Shown here piece after piece: positions 1 through 8,960 of a stretch of DNA of 64,000 nt. Position numbers and translations under genes: made by a program. The DNA lies in NCBI RefSeq assembly GCF_000423665.1, contig NZ_AUIK01000010.1, positions 310,001-374,000 of the forward strand. Reading direction: 5' to 3'. The DNA comes from Solirubrobacter soli DSM 22325. Its GTDB lineage: Bacteria; Actinomycetota; Thermoleophilia; Solirubrobacterales; Solirubrobacteraceae. The notes under the pieces are model-generated. The model was given only the letters and a program-made list of their open reading frames with translations, had not been told where the DNA came from and did not search any database. Every line of letters begins with the position of its first letter. Position 1 is the stretch's first letter.

Positions 1-951
1 GCGCTGCAGCGCCTGTGGGTGAGCGGCGCGGCGACGTCCGTCGACCTGCTCGGCGAGGCGACCGTCACCGCCGCCGAGGCCGACCGCTACGCGCAGCGCT
101 GCGACGAGGCTTTGCGCACACTTGCGCATTCCGTAACACCTTGGCCCGCGCGGCCGACGCTCGAGGCGGACTCGTACGGCCCGATCCCGCGGGTGAACCT
201 CTCCGTGAAGGTCACCGCGCTCACCGCCCGCGTGCGCAGCGAGGCGCCCGAGCTCGGGATCGAGGACGCCAAGCACCGGCTGCGCGGACTGTTGCGCACG
301 GCCAAGGAGGTCGGGGCGCACCTGCACGTCGACATGGAGTCGATGGACAGCCGCGACCTGATCACCGAGCTCGTGATCCAGCTCCTGAATGAGCCGGAGT
401 TCAAGCACGGGCCGAGCGCCGGGATCGTCCTGCAGGCCTACCTCCGCGACGCGGACGAGCAGCTCGACCGCCTGCTCGACGGCTACGCCGCGGCCGAACG
501 CACCACGCCGCTCACGATCCGCCTGGTCAAGGGCGCGTACTGGGAGCACGAGACCGTCAAGGCGCGCCAGCACGGGTGGACGCCCCCGGTGTTCGAGGCC
601 AAGGTCGAGTCGGACCGCAACTTCGAGCGCCTGACCAAGCGCCTGATCGCGTCGAGACCGCTCGTCCGACCCGCGATCGCGTCACACAACGTGCGCTCGA
701 TCGCCCATGCGCTCGCCCACGCCGACGACCCGCGCGACATCGAGTTCCAGGTCCTGCGCGGCCTCGGCGACGATCTGCAGCAGGCGCTCGCGCAGATGGA
801 TCTACGCGTCCGCACGTATTGCCCCGTAGGAGACCTCGTCGCCGGCATGAGCTACCTCGTGCGGCGGCTGCTCGAGAACACCTCCAATGACTCGTTCCTG
901 TTGAGCCGTTCCCGCGGCGATGACCTCGACCACCTTCTCGCCGCCCCATGA
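1..951 (+). CDS. Proline dehydrogenase, 5' end outside window
   Basis: FAD-dependent proline dehydrogenase, which oxidises L-proline to pyrroline-5-carboxylate. The frame is open back to base 1, so the true start is upstream and 316 residues are visible. Seen: a VDMESMD barrel strand, RLVKGAYWE near visible residue 174, VLRGLGDD, the late motif RTYCPVGD, and YLVRRLLENTSNDSF, whose paired arginines normally bind the proline carboxylate. The stop overlaps the next gene's start by four bases (ATGA), so it is coupled to the P5C dehydrogenase gene. Together they make a split version of PutA. Family assignment is secure; the N-terminus cannot be judged. Confidence 0.93.
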   Translation, partial: ALQRLWVSGAATSVDLLGEATVTAAEADRYAQRCDEALRTLAHSVTPWPARPTLEADSYGPIPRVNLSVKVTALTARVRSEAPELGIEDAKHRLRGLLRTAKEVGAHLHVDMESMDSRDLITELVIQLLNEPEFKHGPSAGIVLQAYLRDADEQLDRLLDGYAAAERTTPLTIRLVKGAYWEHETVKARQHGWTPPVFEAKVESDRNFERLTKRLIASRPLVRPAIASHNVRSIAHALAHADDPRDIEFQVLRGLGDDLQQALAQMDLRVRTYCPVGDLVAGMSYLVRRLLENTSNDSFLLSRSRGDDLDHLLAAP

Positions 952-2507
952 CCGCCTTCATCAACGAACCCCTGCTCGAGCTGCGTCGCGCCCCCGTCCG
1001 GGAGACGCTCGTCGACGCGCTGGCCGCGCTCGACCTCAAGCTCCCGCTCAAAGTGCCTGTCGTCATCGGCGGCGAGGCGCGCGACGAGCCCACTTTCGAA
1101 TCGACCGATCCTGGCGCCCCCGAGCGGGTCGTCGCGCTGGCGACCGCGGCCACCCCCGCCGACGTGGACGCCGCGGTGCGGATGGCTGCCGCAGCCGCAC
1201 CGGCGTGGGAGGATCGCGGCGCTCATGCCCGCGCCGCGATCCTCTCGCGTGCAGCCGGTGAGCTGCGCAGACGACGCGCCACCCTCGCCGCGCTGGCCGT
1301 GCGCGAGTGCGCGAAGCCGTGGGCGGAGGCCGACGCCGACGTCTGCGAGGCGATCGACTTCCTCGAGTACTACGCGCAGCAGGCCGTCCAGCTCGAGCAC
1401 GCCGACGGGCTCGTCCAGCTCCCGGGCGAGCGCAACTCGATCCGCTACGCCGCCCGCGGCGTCGTCGCCGTCATCGGCCCGTGGAACTTCCCGCTCGCGA
1501 TCCCGTGTGGCATGGTCGCCGCGGGTCTCGCCACCGGCAACGGCGTCGTGCTCAAACCCGCCGAGCAGTCACCCGCCTGTGCCTACGCCGTCGTCGAGGC
1601 CCTGCTGGAAGCCGGCGTCCCCGAGGGTGTCATCAACTTCCTCCCCGGCGAGGGTGACGTCGGCGCCGCGCTCGTCGCCCACCCCGGCGTGCACACGATC
1701 GCGTTCACGGGCTCGGGCGCCGTCGGCCTGGAGATCCTGAAACGCAGCACGGACCTCGCCCCCGGCCAGCACCACCTCAAGCGCGTCGTCGCCGAGATGG
1801 GCGGGAAGAACTGCGTGATCGTGGACGCCGACGCCGACCTCGACGACGTCGTCCCCGCCCTCGCCTACTCCGCGTTCGGCTTCGCCGGCCAGAAGTGCAG
1901 CGCCGCGAGTCGCGCGCTCGTCCACGGGCGGATCGCCGACGCCCTCCTCGAGCGCCTGCACGGCGCCGTCGAGGCGCTGCTGGTCGACCAGGCGCAGCGC
2001 TTCGGGGTCGACGTCCCGCCGGTGATCGAACCGGCGACGCAGGAACGCGTGGCGAAGTACCTCAGGATCGCCCGCGAGGAGGGCGCCCGCGTCTTCCAGC
2101 CCGGCGAGACGCCCGAGCACGGCCACTTCGTGGCGCCCGCGGTCGTCGACGGCCTGCCACTCGGCAGCCGTGTCGCCGAGGAGGAGATCTTCGGCCCGCT
2201 GCTCGCGGTGCAGCGCGTCAAGAGCGTCGACGAGGCCTGCCGGATCGTGTCCAACCAGCCGTTCGCGCTCACCGGCGGCCTGTTCAGCCGCGACCCCGCG
2301 ACCGTGGACCGGGTGAGCCGGGCGCTCCCGGTCGGCAACCTCTACGTCAACCGGCACATCACCGGCGCGATGGTCGGCCGCCAGCCGTTCGGCGGCAACC
2401 GGCTGAGTGGCACCGGCAGCAAGGCGGGCGGCCCGGACTACCTCCTCCATTTCGTCGAGCCGCGGGTGGTGACGGAGGACACGATGCGCCACGGACTCGT
2501 CGTGTGA
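948..2507 (+). CDS. pruA: L-glutamate gamma-semialdehyde (P5C) dehydrogenase
   Basis: NAD-dependent aldehyde dehydrogenase of 519 residues that converts glutamate semialdehyde to glutamate, the second step of proline breakdown. Seen: the PWNFPLAIP strand near residue 178, the general base in VAEMGGKN (E283), the catalytic cysteine in GFAGQKCSA (C317), the EEEIFGPLL motif and a C-terminal QPFGGNRLSGTGSKAGG. Length and motifs match the PutA-type class. It starts inside the proline dehydrogenase stop codon and its own stop overlaps the following regulator (GTGA), so all three genes are probably one operon. Confidence 0.94.
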   Translation: MTAFINEPLLELRRAPVRETLVDALAALDLKLPLKVPVVIGGEARDEPTFESTDPGAPERVVALATAATPADVDAAVRMAAAAAPAWEDRGAHARAAILSRAAGELRRRRATLAALAVRECAKPWAEADADVCEAIDFLEYYAQQAVQLEHADGLVQLPGERNSIRYAARGVVAVIGPWNFPLAIPCGMVAAGLATGNGVVLKPAEQSPACAYAVVEALLEAGVPEGVINFLPGEGDVGAALVAHPGVHTIAFTGSGAVGLEILKRSTDLAPGQHHLKRVVAEMGGKNCVIVDADADLDDVVPALAYSAFGFAGQKCSAASRALVHGRIADALLERLHGAVEALLVDQAQRFGVDVPPVIEPATQERVAKYLRIAREEGARVFQPGETPEHGHFVAPAVVDGLPLGSRVAEEEIFGPLLAVQRVKSVDEACRIVSNQPFALTGGLFSRDPATVDRVSRALPVGNLYVNRHITGAMVGRQPFGGNRLSGTGSKAGGPDYLLHFVEPRVVTEDTMRHGLVV

Positions 2508-3667
2508 CGCGCAATGATGCGGGAGTGGAGGCGGGTCTCCAAGAGATCGTCGACGCCCTGAGCGTCCGCCTCTCACGCCCGGTGCTGGTCGACGACGTCG
2601 ACCTGCGCCCGCTCGCGTACAGCATCCAGTTCGGCGATCTCGACGCGGTCCGCACCGAGAGCATCCTCGGCCGCACGGCGCCCGACGCCGCCCGCGACTC
2701 GCTGTTCGGCCACGGCATCCGCTCGGCGCTGGAGCCCGTCCGCACCCCCGCGCACCCCGACATCGGGATGGAGGCGCGGATCTGCATCCCGATCCTGCGC
2801 GCCGGCCGCCGGCTCGGGTTCCTGTGGCTGATCGAGGACCGGCCGATCGACGACGACGAGCTGCGTCTCGCGCGCGCGGCCGCGTCGGAGGCGGCGACGG
2901 TCCTGCAGACCGAGGTCGACAGCCAGCTCGACCGCCGCCGCCGCGAGCAGGAGCTCCTCAGCGCGCTGCTGAGCGCCGACAACAGCGCGTCGAGCGGCGC
3001 CGCCGCGGTCCTCGAGGCCGATCACTACGTCCCGCCGCGGCCGCTGATCGTGATCGTGGGCGCCGGCGCGGCGGTGTCGGACGCGATCGACCGCTTCCGG
3101 GCGCGCATCCCGGTCAAGCATGCGCTCTGTGGCGAGGTCGGCGGGCGCGCGACGTGCGTCGTGGGCGCGCAGGCGACGATGCGCGGGGCGCAGCTCGCCG
3201 AGGCGCTCAGGAGCGTCGTCCCGGAGGGTGCCGCCGCGCACGTCGGCGAAGGCGACCCCGTGTCGGAGCTCAGCGAGGTGCGCTCCTCACACCGCCGGGC
3301 GCTGCAGGCGCTGCGCGTCGCGATCGACCGCGACCTGGACCTCGCCCGCTGGGACGAGCTGCGCGCCTACCGGCTGCTGACCGCGCTTCCGCCGACCGCG
3401 TTCGACGACGTCCCGGAGGGGCTGAGAAAGCTTCTCGAGGGCGGTCACGAGCAGCTCGTGCTGACGCTGGAGACCTATCTCGACCACGCGGGCGACGTGA
3501 AGTCGACCGCGGCCGAGCTGTGGCTGCACCGGACCTCGCTCTACTACCGGCTGCGCCGGATCGAGGAGATCGCGGGCGTCGACCTCAACCGCGGCGAGGA
3601 CCGGCTCCTCTGCCACGTGGCGCTGCGCCTGTCACGGCTTCAGCGCGTTCCCGAGCAGCGCGGCTGA
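2504..3667 (+). CDS. PucR-family transcriptional regulator
   Basis: 387 residues, read from a GTG that overlaps the P5C dehydrogenase stop (GTGA). The C-terminus (about residues 324-362) carries the PucR/CdaR-type helix-turn-helix, with WLHRTSLYYRLRRIEEI. The N-terminal two thirds look like a GAF-like sensor segment followed by a linker domain. Because it is translationally coupled to the proline genes, it most likely controls them, as PutR-type PucR proteins do in other actinobacteria; that role is inferred from position. A longer upstream extension of the same frame lies inside the dehydrogenase gene and is not credible. Confidence 0.85.
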   Translation: MTRNDAGVEAGLQEIVDALSVRLSRPVLVDDVDLRPLAYSIQFGDLDAVRTESILGRTAPDAARDSLFGHGIRSALEPVRTPAHPDIGMEARICIPILRAGRRLGFLWLIEDRPIDDDELRLARAAASEAATVLQTEVDSQLDRRRREQELLSALLSADNSASSGAAAVLEADHYVPPRPLIVIVGAGAAVSDAIDRFRARIPVKHALCGEVGGRATCVVGAQATMRGAQLAEALRSVVPEGAAAHVGEGDPVSELSEVRSSHRRALQALRVAIDRDLDLARWDELRAYRLLTALPPTAFDDVPEGLRKLLEGGHEQLVLTLETYLDHAGDVKSTAAELWLHRTSLYYRLRRIEEIAGVDLNRGEDRLLCHVALRLSRLQRVPEQRG

Positions 3668-3685
3668 GCGGGTGGACTCGCTCAG
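3664..3685. terminator. Short hairpin between convergent genes
   Basis: CTGAGCG and CGCTCAG form a perfect 7-bp stem with an 8-base loop spanning the two convergent stop codons (PucR gene and FprA gene, 14 bases apart). There is no T-tract, so this is only a candidate bidirectional terminator. Confidence 0.4.
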
Positions 3686-5052
3686 ACCTTGCTGGCGGAG
3701 GCGATGTCGATCATCTCGCCCGTGCGCACGAGCTTCACGCGCGGACGGCCCTGGGGCTCGCCGAGGCCGGTCTCGTGGACGTCGATCGCGCGCCAGCCCT
3801 CCCACGTGACGAGCTCCGGGCACTGCGCGGCGAGGAAGGCCTCGCACGCGGCCGGGTCGGCGTCCTTGGGGGTGTTGAGCTTGCCCGCGTCGCGGTCCTC
3901 GAGAATGCGGGCGACGGTGTCGGTCGCGTCCTTCTTGTTGGTGCCGATGACGCCGGACGGGCCGCGCTTGACCCAGCCGACGACGTACTCGCCGACCTCG
4001 TGCTCCCCGCTCTCGCCGAGCACCCGCCCGCCCAGGTTGGAGATCAGGCCCCGGCGCTCGTCGAACGGGATGCCGGCCAGCGGCGCGCCGCGGTAGCCGA
4101 TCGAGCGGATCACGAGGCCGCAGGCGATGACCTCCTCCTCGCCCGTGGCCACGGCGCGGCCGTCGACGATCTCGTTCTTGACGATCCGGACGCCGGTGAC
4201 GGGGCCGTCGTCGCCCTCGCCGAGGATCTCGAGGGGCGAGCGCAGGAAGCGCAACTCGACCTTGCGCTCGTGGCCGGCCGGCTCGCGCTGCGAGTACTCG
4301 CGCATCAGGTCGACGTTGCGCTTGTTGGTCGGGTCGCCTTCCTCCTCGAGCCATTTCTCGCTGAAGGGATCGAGCTCCATGTCGGCCGGGTCGACGATGA
4401 TGTCCGCGCGGGTGAGCTCACCCAGCTCGCGCAGCTCGGGCGTCGTGAAGGCGGCCTGGGCGGGCCCGCGGCGGCCGAGGACGATCACGTCGTGGACCTC
4501 GGCGGCGTTGAGCGGCCCGATCGCGTGGTCGGCGGTGTCGGTGACCGCCATCTCGTCGGGGTGCAGGACGAGCATGCGGGCGACGTCGACCGCGACGTTC
4601 CCGTTCCCGATCACGACCGCGCGCGTGGCCGAGAGGTCGAACTCCTGGTCGGCGTAGTCCGGGTGGCCGTTGTACCAGGCCACGAACTCGAGGGCGCCGT
4701 GCGAGCCCGGCCGGTCCTCGCCCGGGATCCCGAGCTTGTTGTCGGACGCGGTGCCGACCGCGTAGAGCACCACGTGGTAGCGGTCGAGCAGGTCCTGGCG
4801 GCTGATGTGACCGCCCAGCTCGACGCTCCCATAGAACCGGAAGCCCGGATGCGTCGCGGTCTTCTCGTAGACCCGCGTGACGCTCTTGATCTTGGGGTGA
4901 TCAGGCGCCACGCCTGCGCGCACCAGCCCGAACGGGGTCGGGAGGACTTCCAGCAGGTCGACTTCGAAGCCTGCCTTCAGAAGCTGGTCGGTCGCGTAGA
5001 AACCGGACGGGCCGGCACCCACGACCGCGGCACGCGGTGCGGTCTCGCTCAT
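3682..5052 (-). CDS. fprA: FAD-dependent ferredoxin/adrenodoxin-type NADP+ reductase
   Basis: 456 residues, the usual length for FprA-type reductases, which move electrons between NADPH and ferredoxin. Seen: the FAD-binding VVGAGPSGFYATDQL (residues 10-24), the family motif PTPFGLVRAGVAPDH, the NADP-binding VIGNGNVAVDVARML, and GWVKRGPSGVIGTNKKD near the C-terminus. It lies 31 bases downstream of mftF on the same strand and may share its transcript. A role in redox supply to the radical-SAM enzyme or in re-oxidising mycofactocin is possible but only inferred from neighbourhood. Confidence 0.9.
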   Translation of the reverse strand: MSETAPRAAVVGAGPSGFYATDQLLKAGFEVDLLEVLPTPFGLVRAGVAPDHPKIKSVTRVYEKTATHPGFRFYGSVELGGHISRQDLLDRYHVVLYAVGTASDNKLGIPGEDRPGSHGALEFVAWYNGHPDYADQEFDLSATRAVVIGNGNVAVDVARMLVLHPDEMAVTDTADHAIGPLNAAEVHDVIVLGRRGPAQAAFTTPELRELGELTRADIIVDPADMELDPFSEKWLEEEGDPTNKRNVDLMREYSQREPAGHERKVELRFLRSPLEILGEGDDGPVTGVRIVKNEIVDGRAVATGEEEVIACGLVIRSIGYRGAPLAGIPFDERRGLISNLGGRVLGESGEHEVGEYVVGWVKRGPSGVIGTNKKDATDTVARILEDRDAGKLNTPKDADPAACEAFLAAQCPELVTWEGWRAIDVHETGLGEPQGRPRVKLVRTGEMIDIASASKV

Positions 5053-5083
5053 ATGGCCTCAGATCGTAGAACGAGCCCCGCGT

Positions 5084-6379
5084 TCACGAGAGCGACACGC
5101 GGTCCAGCCTCCACGGGCGCGCGGGTAGCAGCGGGTCGATCGTGCGCTGCTCGATGCAACCGCGCCAGAGGCCGAGACCGTACGCGAGATCGTCGGCGAG
5201 CTGGAGCGGGCTCTTGGTGGCCAGCGCAGCGGCGAGCGGGAGGCGGGCCTTCGGGTGCAGCGCCGCCGCGGCGGAGAGCGGCCACCAGGCGCGGGTGAGC
5301 GCGTCGGCGACGACGCGGCCGGAGCGGAAGGAGCCGACGGCGGCGAGCTGGAAGGCCCGCGCGGGCTCGACCTCGCGCGCGGTCAGCGCGGTGGCGACGC
5401 CGACGATCCCGACCGCTGCGACGGGCCGGCGCGCCGCCAGCGCGAGCCAGGCCGCGGTCGTCCACGGCGAGACGTTGAGCGGGCGTGCTTTGCCGGGATG
5501 GCGCTTGGCGATGCCCGCCGCCGTCCGGCCGTAGTAGACGCGGCGTCCGAACCAGGCGCGGGGGTCAGTCCGGTGGGCGTGGGCGACGTGGGCGGCCGGC
5601 TCGTAACGCACGTACGGGACCCGCCACACGAACTCGACGTCCTCGCCGCCGCGCAGCGTGGGGTCGAACCTGAGGTGGCGGCGGGTGATGAGGGCGGCGC
5701 CGGGGACGAAGGGCACGCGACCGTAGGGGATGACGCGTGCGGGGTCGGGGCCGCGGTCGAGCGGGGACCGCTCGCGCTCGTAGTCGCGCAGTGCGCGGGC
5801 GAGCCGGCGCGGGGCGACGTGGTCAGCCGCCGCAGCGTCGAGCGCGACGACCCGGGGCGCGATCGCACTCAGTTCCGGGTCCGCGAAGTGCGGCAGGAGC
5901 ACGTCGAGCCAGCCCGCGAGCGGCAGCGTGTCGCTGTCGAGGCAGGCGACGAGGTCGTGGCGCGCGAGCGACAGGCCGTCGTTGCGGGCCGCGGCGGCGC
6001 CGCCCTGGACGTCCCGCCGCACGTACCGGACACCGCGAGCCTCCTCGCGAACGATGTCGGTCTCCGAGGCGTCGTCGACCACGATCACGTCGTCCGACTC
6101 CAAGGCGTGTAGCAGCGGCGCGATCGAGCGGTCGCGCACCGGGATCACCACGGTGACCGGCGGGGCCGCACGTGACGGAGGGATCGGCTGCGCCAGGTTC
6201 GCCGCCACGAGCGCGCGGGCGAGCGCGCCGTCCTCCCCCACCGGATCGCCCGCGACCCACGACCGGATCCGCGCCGCCGCGCGCTCGGACAGGTCCACGA
6301 GCGCGAACGGCTCGCCCCCGAGGAGGCGGCGGCCCTCGAAGTGGGCGGTCAGGGTGACGTGGAAGTCGGCAGGCAGCAT
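5084..6379 (-). CDS. mftF: Mycofactocin glycosyltransferase MftF
   Basis: 431-residue GT2-type glycosyltransferase. In the known pathway MftF adds beta-1,4-glucose units to the mycofactocin core. Seen: an N-terminal region of about 70 residues typical of MftF, the nucleotide-sugar domain beginning VTVVIPVRDRS, VIVVDDASE, the metal-binding CLDSDTLPL, and hydrophobic stretches toward the C-terminus. It is transcribed away from mftA with 45 bases between the two starts, an arrangement different from a single collinear mft operon. Identity rests on family resemblance plus direct adjacency to mftA-E. Confidence 0.88.
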   Translation of the reverse strand: MLPADFHVTLTAHFEGRRLLGGEPFALVDLSERAAARIRSWVAGDPVGEDGALARALVAANLAQPIPPSRAAPPVTVVIPVRDRSIAPLLHALESDDVIVVDDASETDIVREEARGVRYVRRDVQGGAAAARNDGLSLARHDLVACLDSDTLPLAGWLDVLLPHFADPELSAIAPRVVALDAAAADHVAPRRLARALRDYERERSPLDRGPDPARVIPYGRVPFVPGAALITRRHLRFDPTLRGGEDVEFVWRVPYVRYEPAAHVAHAHRTDPRAWFGRRVYYGRTAAGIAKRHPGKARPLNVSPWTTAAWLALAARRPVAAVGIVGVATALTAREVEPARAFQLAAVGSFRSGRVVADALTRAWWPLSAAAALHPKARLPLAAALATKSPLQLADDLAYGLGLWRGCIEQRTIDPLLPARPWRLDRVSLS

Positions 6380-6410
6380 GTAACGTTGCGCCGCGGAGAG
6401 ACCCGCTGGC

Positions 6411-6418
6411 GAAGGGAG
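6411..6418 (+). promoter_or_regulatory. Ribosome binding site of mftA
   Basis: GAAGGGAG six bases upstream of ATG 6425. It decides the mftA start over an in-frame ATG at 6341 that lies inside mftF on the other strand. Confidence 0.7.
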
Positions 6419-6424
6419 CGAAGC

Positions 6425-6550
6425 ATGCTTGATCCTGAGGTCGTCGAAGAGGACGCCGCCGTCGAGGAGACCGAGACCGAGCCCGAACTGGTCGAGGAGG
6501 ACCTGCTGGTCGAGGACGTCTCGATCGACGGGATGTGCGGCGTCTACTAG
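6425..6550 (+). CDS. mftA: Mycofactocin precursor peptide MftA
   Basis: 41-residue RiPP precursor. The C-terminus is IDGMCGVY, carrying the terminal Val-Tyr that MftC decarboxylates and crosslinks before MftE releases it. The leader is very acidic (many Glu/Asp in VEEDAAVEETETEPELVEED), as expected for MftA. The start is fixed by a good Shine-Dalgarno at 6411-6418. The stop TAG shares its last base with the GTG start of the mftB-mftC gene. The leader and core are intact, so the substrate side of the pathway looks functional. Confidence 0.95.
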   Translation: MLDPEVVEEDAAVEETETEPELVEEDLLVEDVSIDGMCGVY

Positions 6551-7806
6551 TGGACGTCGAGCACCTCCGCCGCGCCGCCCGCCTGGGCGACAGCACGGCG
6601 CTGCGCCCGGAGCGCTTCGGCGCGCTGGCGTACGACTTCGACACGCGCCGGCTGAGCTTCATCCGCCGCCGCGCGCAGGCGCACGGCGCGCTCAACGACG
6701 AGTTCGAGCGCGGGCTCGACGCGCCGATCTGCCTCACCTGGGAGCTCACCTACGCGTGCAACCTCGCGTGCGTCCATTGCCTGAGCTCCTCCGGCCGCCG
6801 CGACCCGCGCGAGCTCAGCACCGCCGAGTGCAAGGCGGTGATCGACGAGCTCGAGCGGATGCAGGTCTTCTACGTGAACATCGGCGGCGGCGAGCCGACC
6901 GTCCGCAAGGACTTCTGGGAGCTCGTCGAGTACGCGACCGCGCACCACGTGGGCGTGAAGTTCTCGACCAACGGCCACCGGATCGACGCCCAACGGGCGC
7001 GATGGCTGCGCGGGAACGACTACGTCGACGTGCAGATCTCGCTCGACGGAGCGACCGCGCAGGTCAACGACCGCGTCCGTGGTCCCGGCAGCTACGAGAC
7101 GGCACTGCGCGCGATGGAGCACCTCCGCGGGACGGGGTTCAAGCTGAGTGTCGTCGTCACGCGCGAGAACGTCGGCCAGCTCGACGCCTTCAAAGCGATC
7201 GCGGACGACTACGGCGCGCAACTGCGGCTCACGCGGCTGCGTCCGTCCGGCCGCGGCGCCGACGTCTGGGACACGCTGCACCCCACGGCCGACCAACAGC
7301 GGATCGTCTACGAGTGGCTGCTGCGCCACGGCGAGGACGTCCTGACCGGCGACTCGTTCTTCCACCTCGCGGCGTACGGCTCGCCGCTGCCGGGTCTGAA
7401 CCTGTGCGGCGCCGGCCGGGTCGTGTGCCTGATCGATCCCGTCGGGGACGTCTACGCGTGCCCGTTCGCGATCCACGAGACGTTCCTGGCCGGCAACGTC
7501 CGCGACGCGGGCTTCGCGCCCGTGTGGCGGGAGTCGGAGCTCTTCCGCGAGTTGCGCGAGCCGCAATCCACGGGGGCGTGTACGTCGTGCGACATGTACG
7601 ACGCCTGCCGCGGCGGGTGCATGGCGGCGAAGTTCTTCACCGGCCTGCCGCTCGACGGCCCCGACCCGGAGTGCGTGAAGGGCCACGGTGAAGCCGCGCT
7701 GGCCATCGCCACTCCGCGCAAGCCGAGCGTCGATCACTCGATCCGCAGACGCGCCATGGTTCCTGTCACGATCGTCGAGCGCCCCTGTAACGAGTCCCCT
7801 GTATGA
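6550..7806 (+). CDS. mftC: Fused, shortened MftB plus radical-SAM maturase MftC
   Basis: 418 residues from a GTG overlapping the mftA stop. Residues about 50-418 are MftC: the radical-SAM motif CNLACVHC (C70, C74, C77), GGGEPT, and SPASM cysteines in VYACPF, CTSCDMYDACRGGC and PECVKG. MftC uses SAM to decarboxylate and crosslink the Val-Tyr end of MftA. Residues 1-42 are not part of ordinary MftC: LRPERFGALAYDFDTRRLSF matches the beta-strand half of the MftB chaperone (RiPP recognition element). The helical half of MftB, roughly 50 residues, is absent and the reading frame runs directly into MftC. No separate mftB is present in the window. The fusion call is made from memory of the families. 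Confidence 0.9.
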   Translation: MDVEHLRRAARLGDSTALRPERFGALAYDFDTRRLSFIRRRAQAHGALNDEFERGLDAPICLTWELTYACNLACVHCLSSSGRRDPRELSTAECKAVIDELERMQVFYVNIGGGEPTVRKDFWELVEYATAHHVGVKFSTNGHRIDAQRARWLRGNDYVDVQISLDGATAQVNDRVRGPGSYETALRAMEHLRGTGFKLSVVVTRENVGQLDAFKAIADDYGAQLRLTRLRPSGRGADVWDTLHPTADQQRIVYEWLLRHGEDVLTGDSFFHLAAYGSPLPGLNLCGAGRVVCLIDPVGDVYACPFAIHETFLAGNVRDAGFAPVWRESELFRELREPQSTGACTSCDMYDACRGGCMAAKFFTGLPLDGPDPECVKGHGEAALAIATPRKPSVDHSIRRRAMVPVTIVERPCNESPV

Positions 7807-8960
7807 GCTGGTTCGAGAGCGTCGCCGAGGCGGAGCGGCGCGCCAAGCGCATCCTCCCGCCGAGCGTGTTCAACGCCATCCGCGCGGGAACGGAACGCGG
7901 GCTGACGCTCTCGGACAATGTCGCGGCGTTCTCCGAGCTGGGGTTCGCGCCGCACGTCGCCGGAAGCTCCCCGCAGCGGGAGCTGGGGACGAGCGTGATG
8001 GGCGTCGAGCTGGCGCTGCCGGTGATCCTCTCCCCCGTCGGCGTCCAGGCGGTCCACCCCGTCGCGGAGCCCGGCGCGGCGCGGGCGGCGGCGGCGCGTG
8101 GAACGGCGTTCGGGCTCTCGGCGCTGGGGTCCACCGCCATCGAGGACGTCGTCAAAGAGAACCCGAAGACCTTCGCGCAGACCTACTGGGCGGGGTCGCG
8201 CGAAGCGATCGAGCAGCGGGTCGAGCGGGCGCGGCAGGCGGGCGCCGCGGGCCTCATCGTCACGCTCGACTGGACCTGGTCGCATTCGCGTGACTGGGGC
8301 TCGCCGTTCATCCCCCAGCAGCTCGACCTCAAGACGATGGCCAAGCTCGCGCCCGAGGTGCTGCGGCGGCCGGTGTGGGCGTACCGGTGGGCGCAGACTG
8401 GTGGCCCTCCCGGGCTCACCGTGCCGAACTTCGAAGGGTCGCCCGGGTTCTTCGCCGCCTACGGCGAGTGGATGGGGACGCCGCCTCCGTCGTGGGAGGA
8501 CGTCGCGTGGCTGCGCTCCCTCTGGGACGGGCCGTTCATGGTCAAGGGGATCGTCCGGGTCGACGACGCGCGCCGTGCGGTCCAGGACGTCGGCGCCACC
8601 GCTGTGAGTGTCTCCAATCACGGCGGGAACAACCTCGACGGCACGCCGGCGACGATCCGCGCGCTGGCCGCGGTCGTCGAGGCGGTCGACGGGCGCGCCG
8701 AGGTGCTGCTGGACGGCGGCGTGCGGCGCGGCTCGGACGTCGTCAAGGCGCTCGCGCTCGGCGCACGCGCGGTGATGATCGGGCGGCCGTACCTGTGGGG
8801 CCTCGCCGCCGACGGCCAAGCGGGCGTCGAGAACGTGCTCGACGTGCTGCGCTCCGGGATCGACTCCGCTCTGCTCGGCCTCGGCCGCGCCTCCGTGCAC
8901 GACCTCGTCCCATCCGATCTACTGGTGCCCGATGGCTTCTCCCGGCGCCTCGGCGCTTGA
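7803..8960 (+). CDS. mftD: Mycofactocin FMN dehydrogenase MftD
   Basis: 385-residue member of the FMN-dependent alpha-hydroxyacid dehydrogenase family. In the pathway MftD oxidatively deaminates the MftE product to give the alpha-keto amide redox centre. Seen: the N-terminal family segment, ILSPVGVQAVHP, QTYWAG, LDWTWSHSRDWG typical of the MftD branch, MVKGI, and the catalytic histidine in VSNHGGNNLDG (H273), followed by the phosphate-binding DGGVRRGSDVVKAL and ARAVMIGRPYLWGL. It overlaps mftC by four bases and mftE by 29, so it is tightly embedded in the operon. Confidence 0.93.
   Translation: MSWFESVAEAERRAKRILPPSVFNAIRAGTERGLTLSDNVAAFSELGFAPHVAGSSPQRELGTSVMGVELALPVILSPVGVQAVHPVAEPGAARAAAARGTAFGLSALGSTAIEDVVKENPKTFAQTYWAGSREAIEQRVERARQAGAAGLIVTLDWTWSHSRDWGSPFIPQQLDLKTMAKLAPEVLRRPVWAYRWAQTGGPPGLTVPNFEGSPGFFAAYGEWMGTPPPSWEDVAWLRSLWDGPFMVKGIVRVDDARRAVQDVGATAVSVSNHGGNNLDGTPATIRALAAVVEAVDGRAEVLLDGGVRRGSDVVKALALGARAVMIGRPYLWGLAADGQAGVENVLDVLRSGIDSALLGLGRASVHDLVPSDLLVPDGFSRRLGA

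Noticed and set aside
2824..5298. Long + strand open frame across the PucR and FprA genes
   Set aside because: Spans two real genes on opposite strands, Arg-rich, no motif; shadow.
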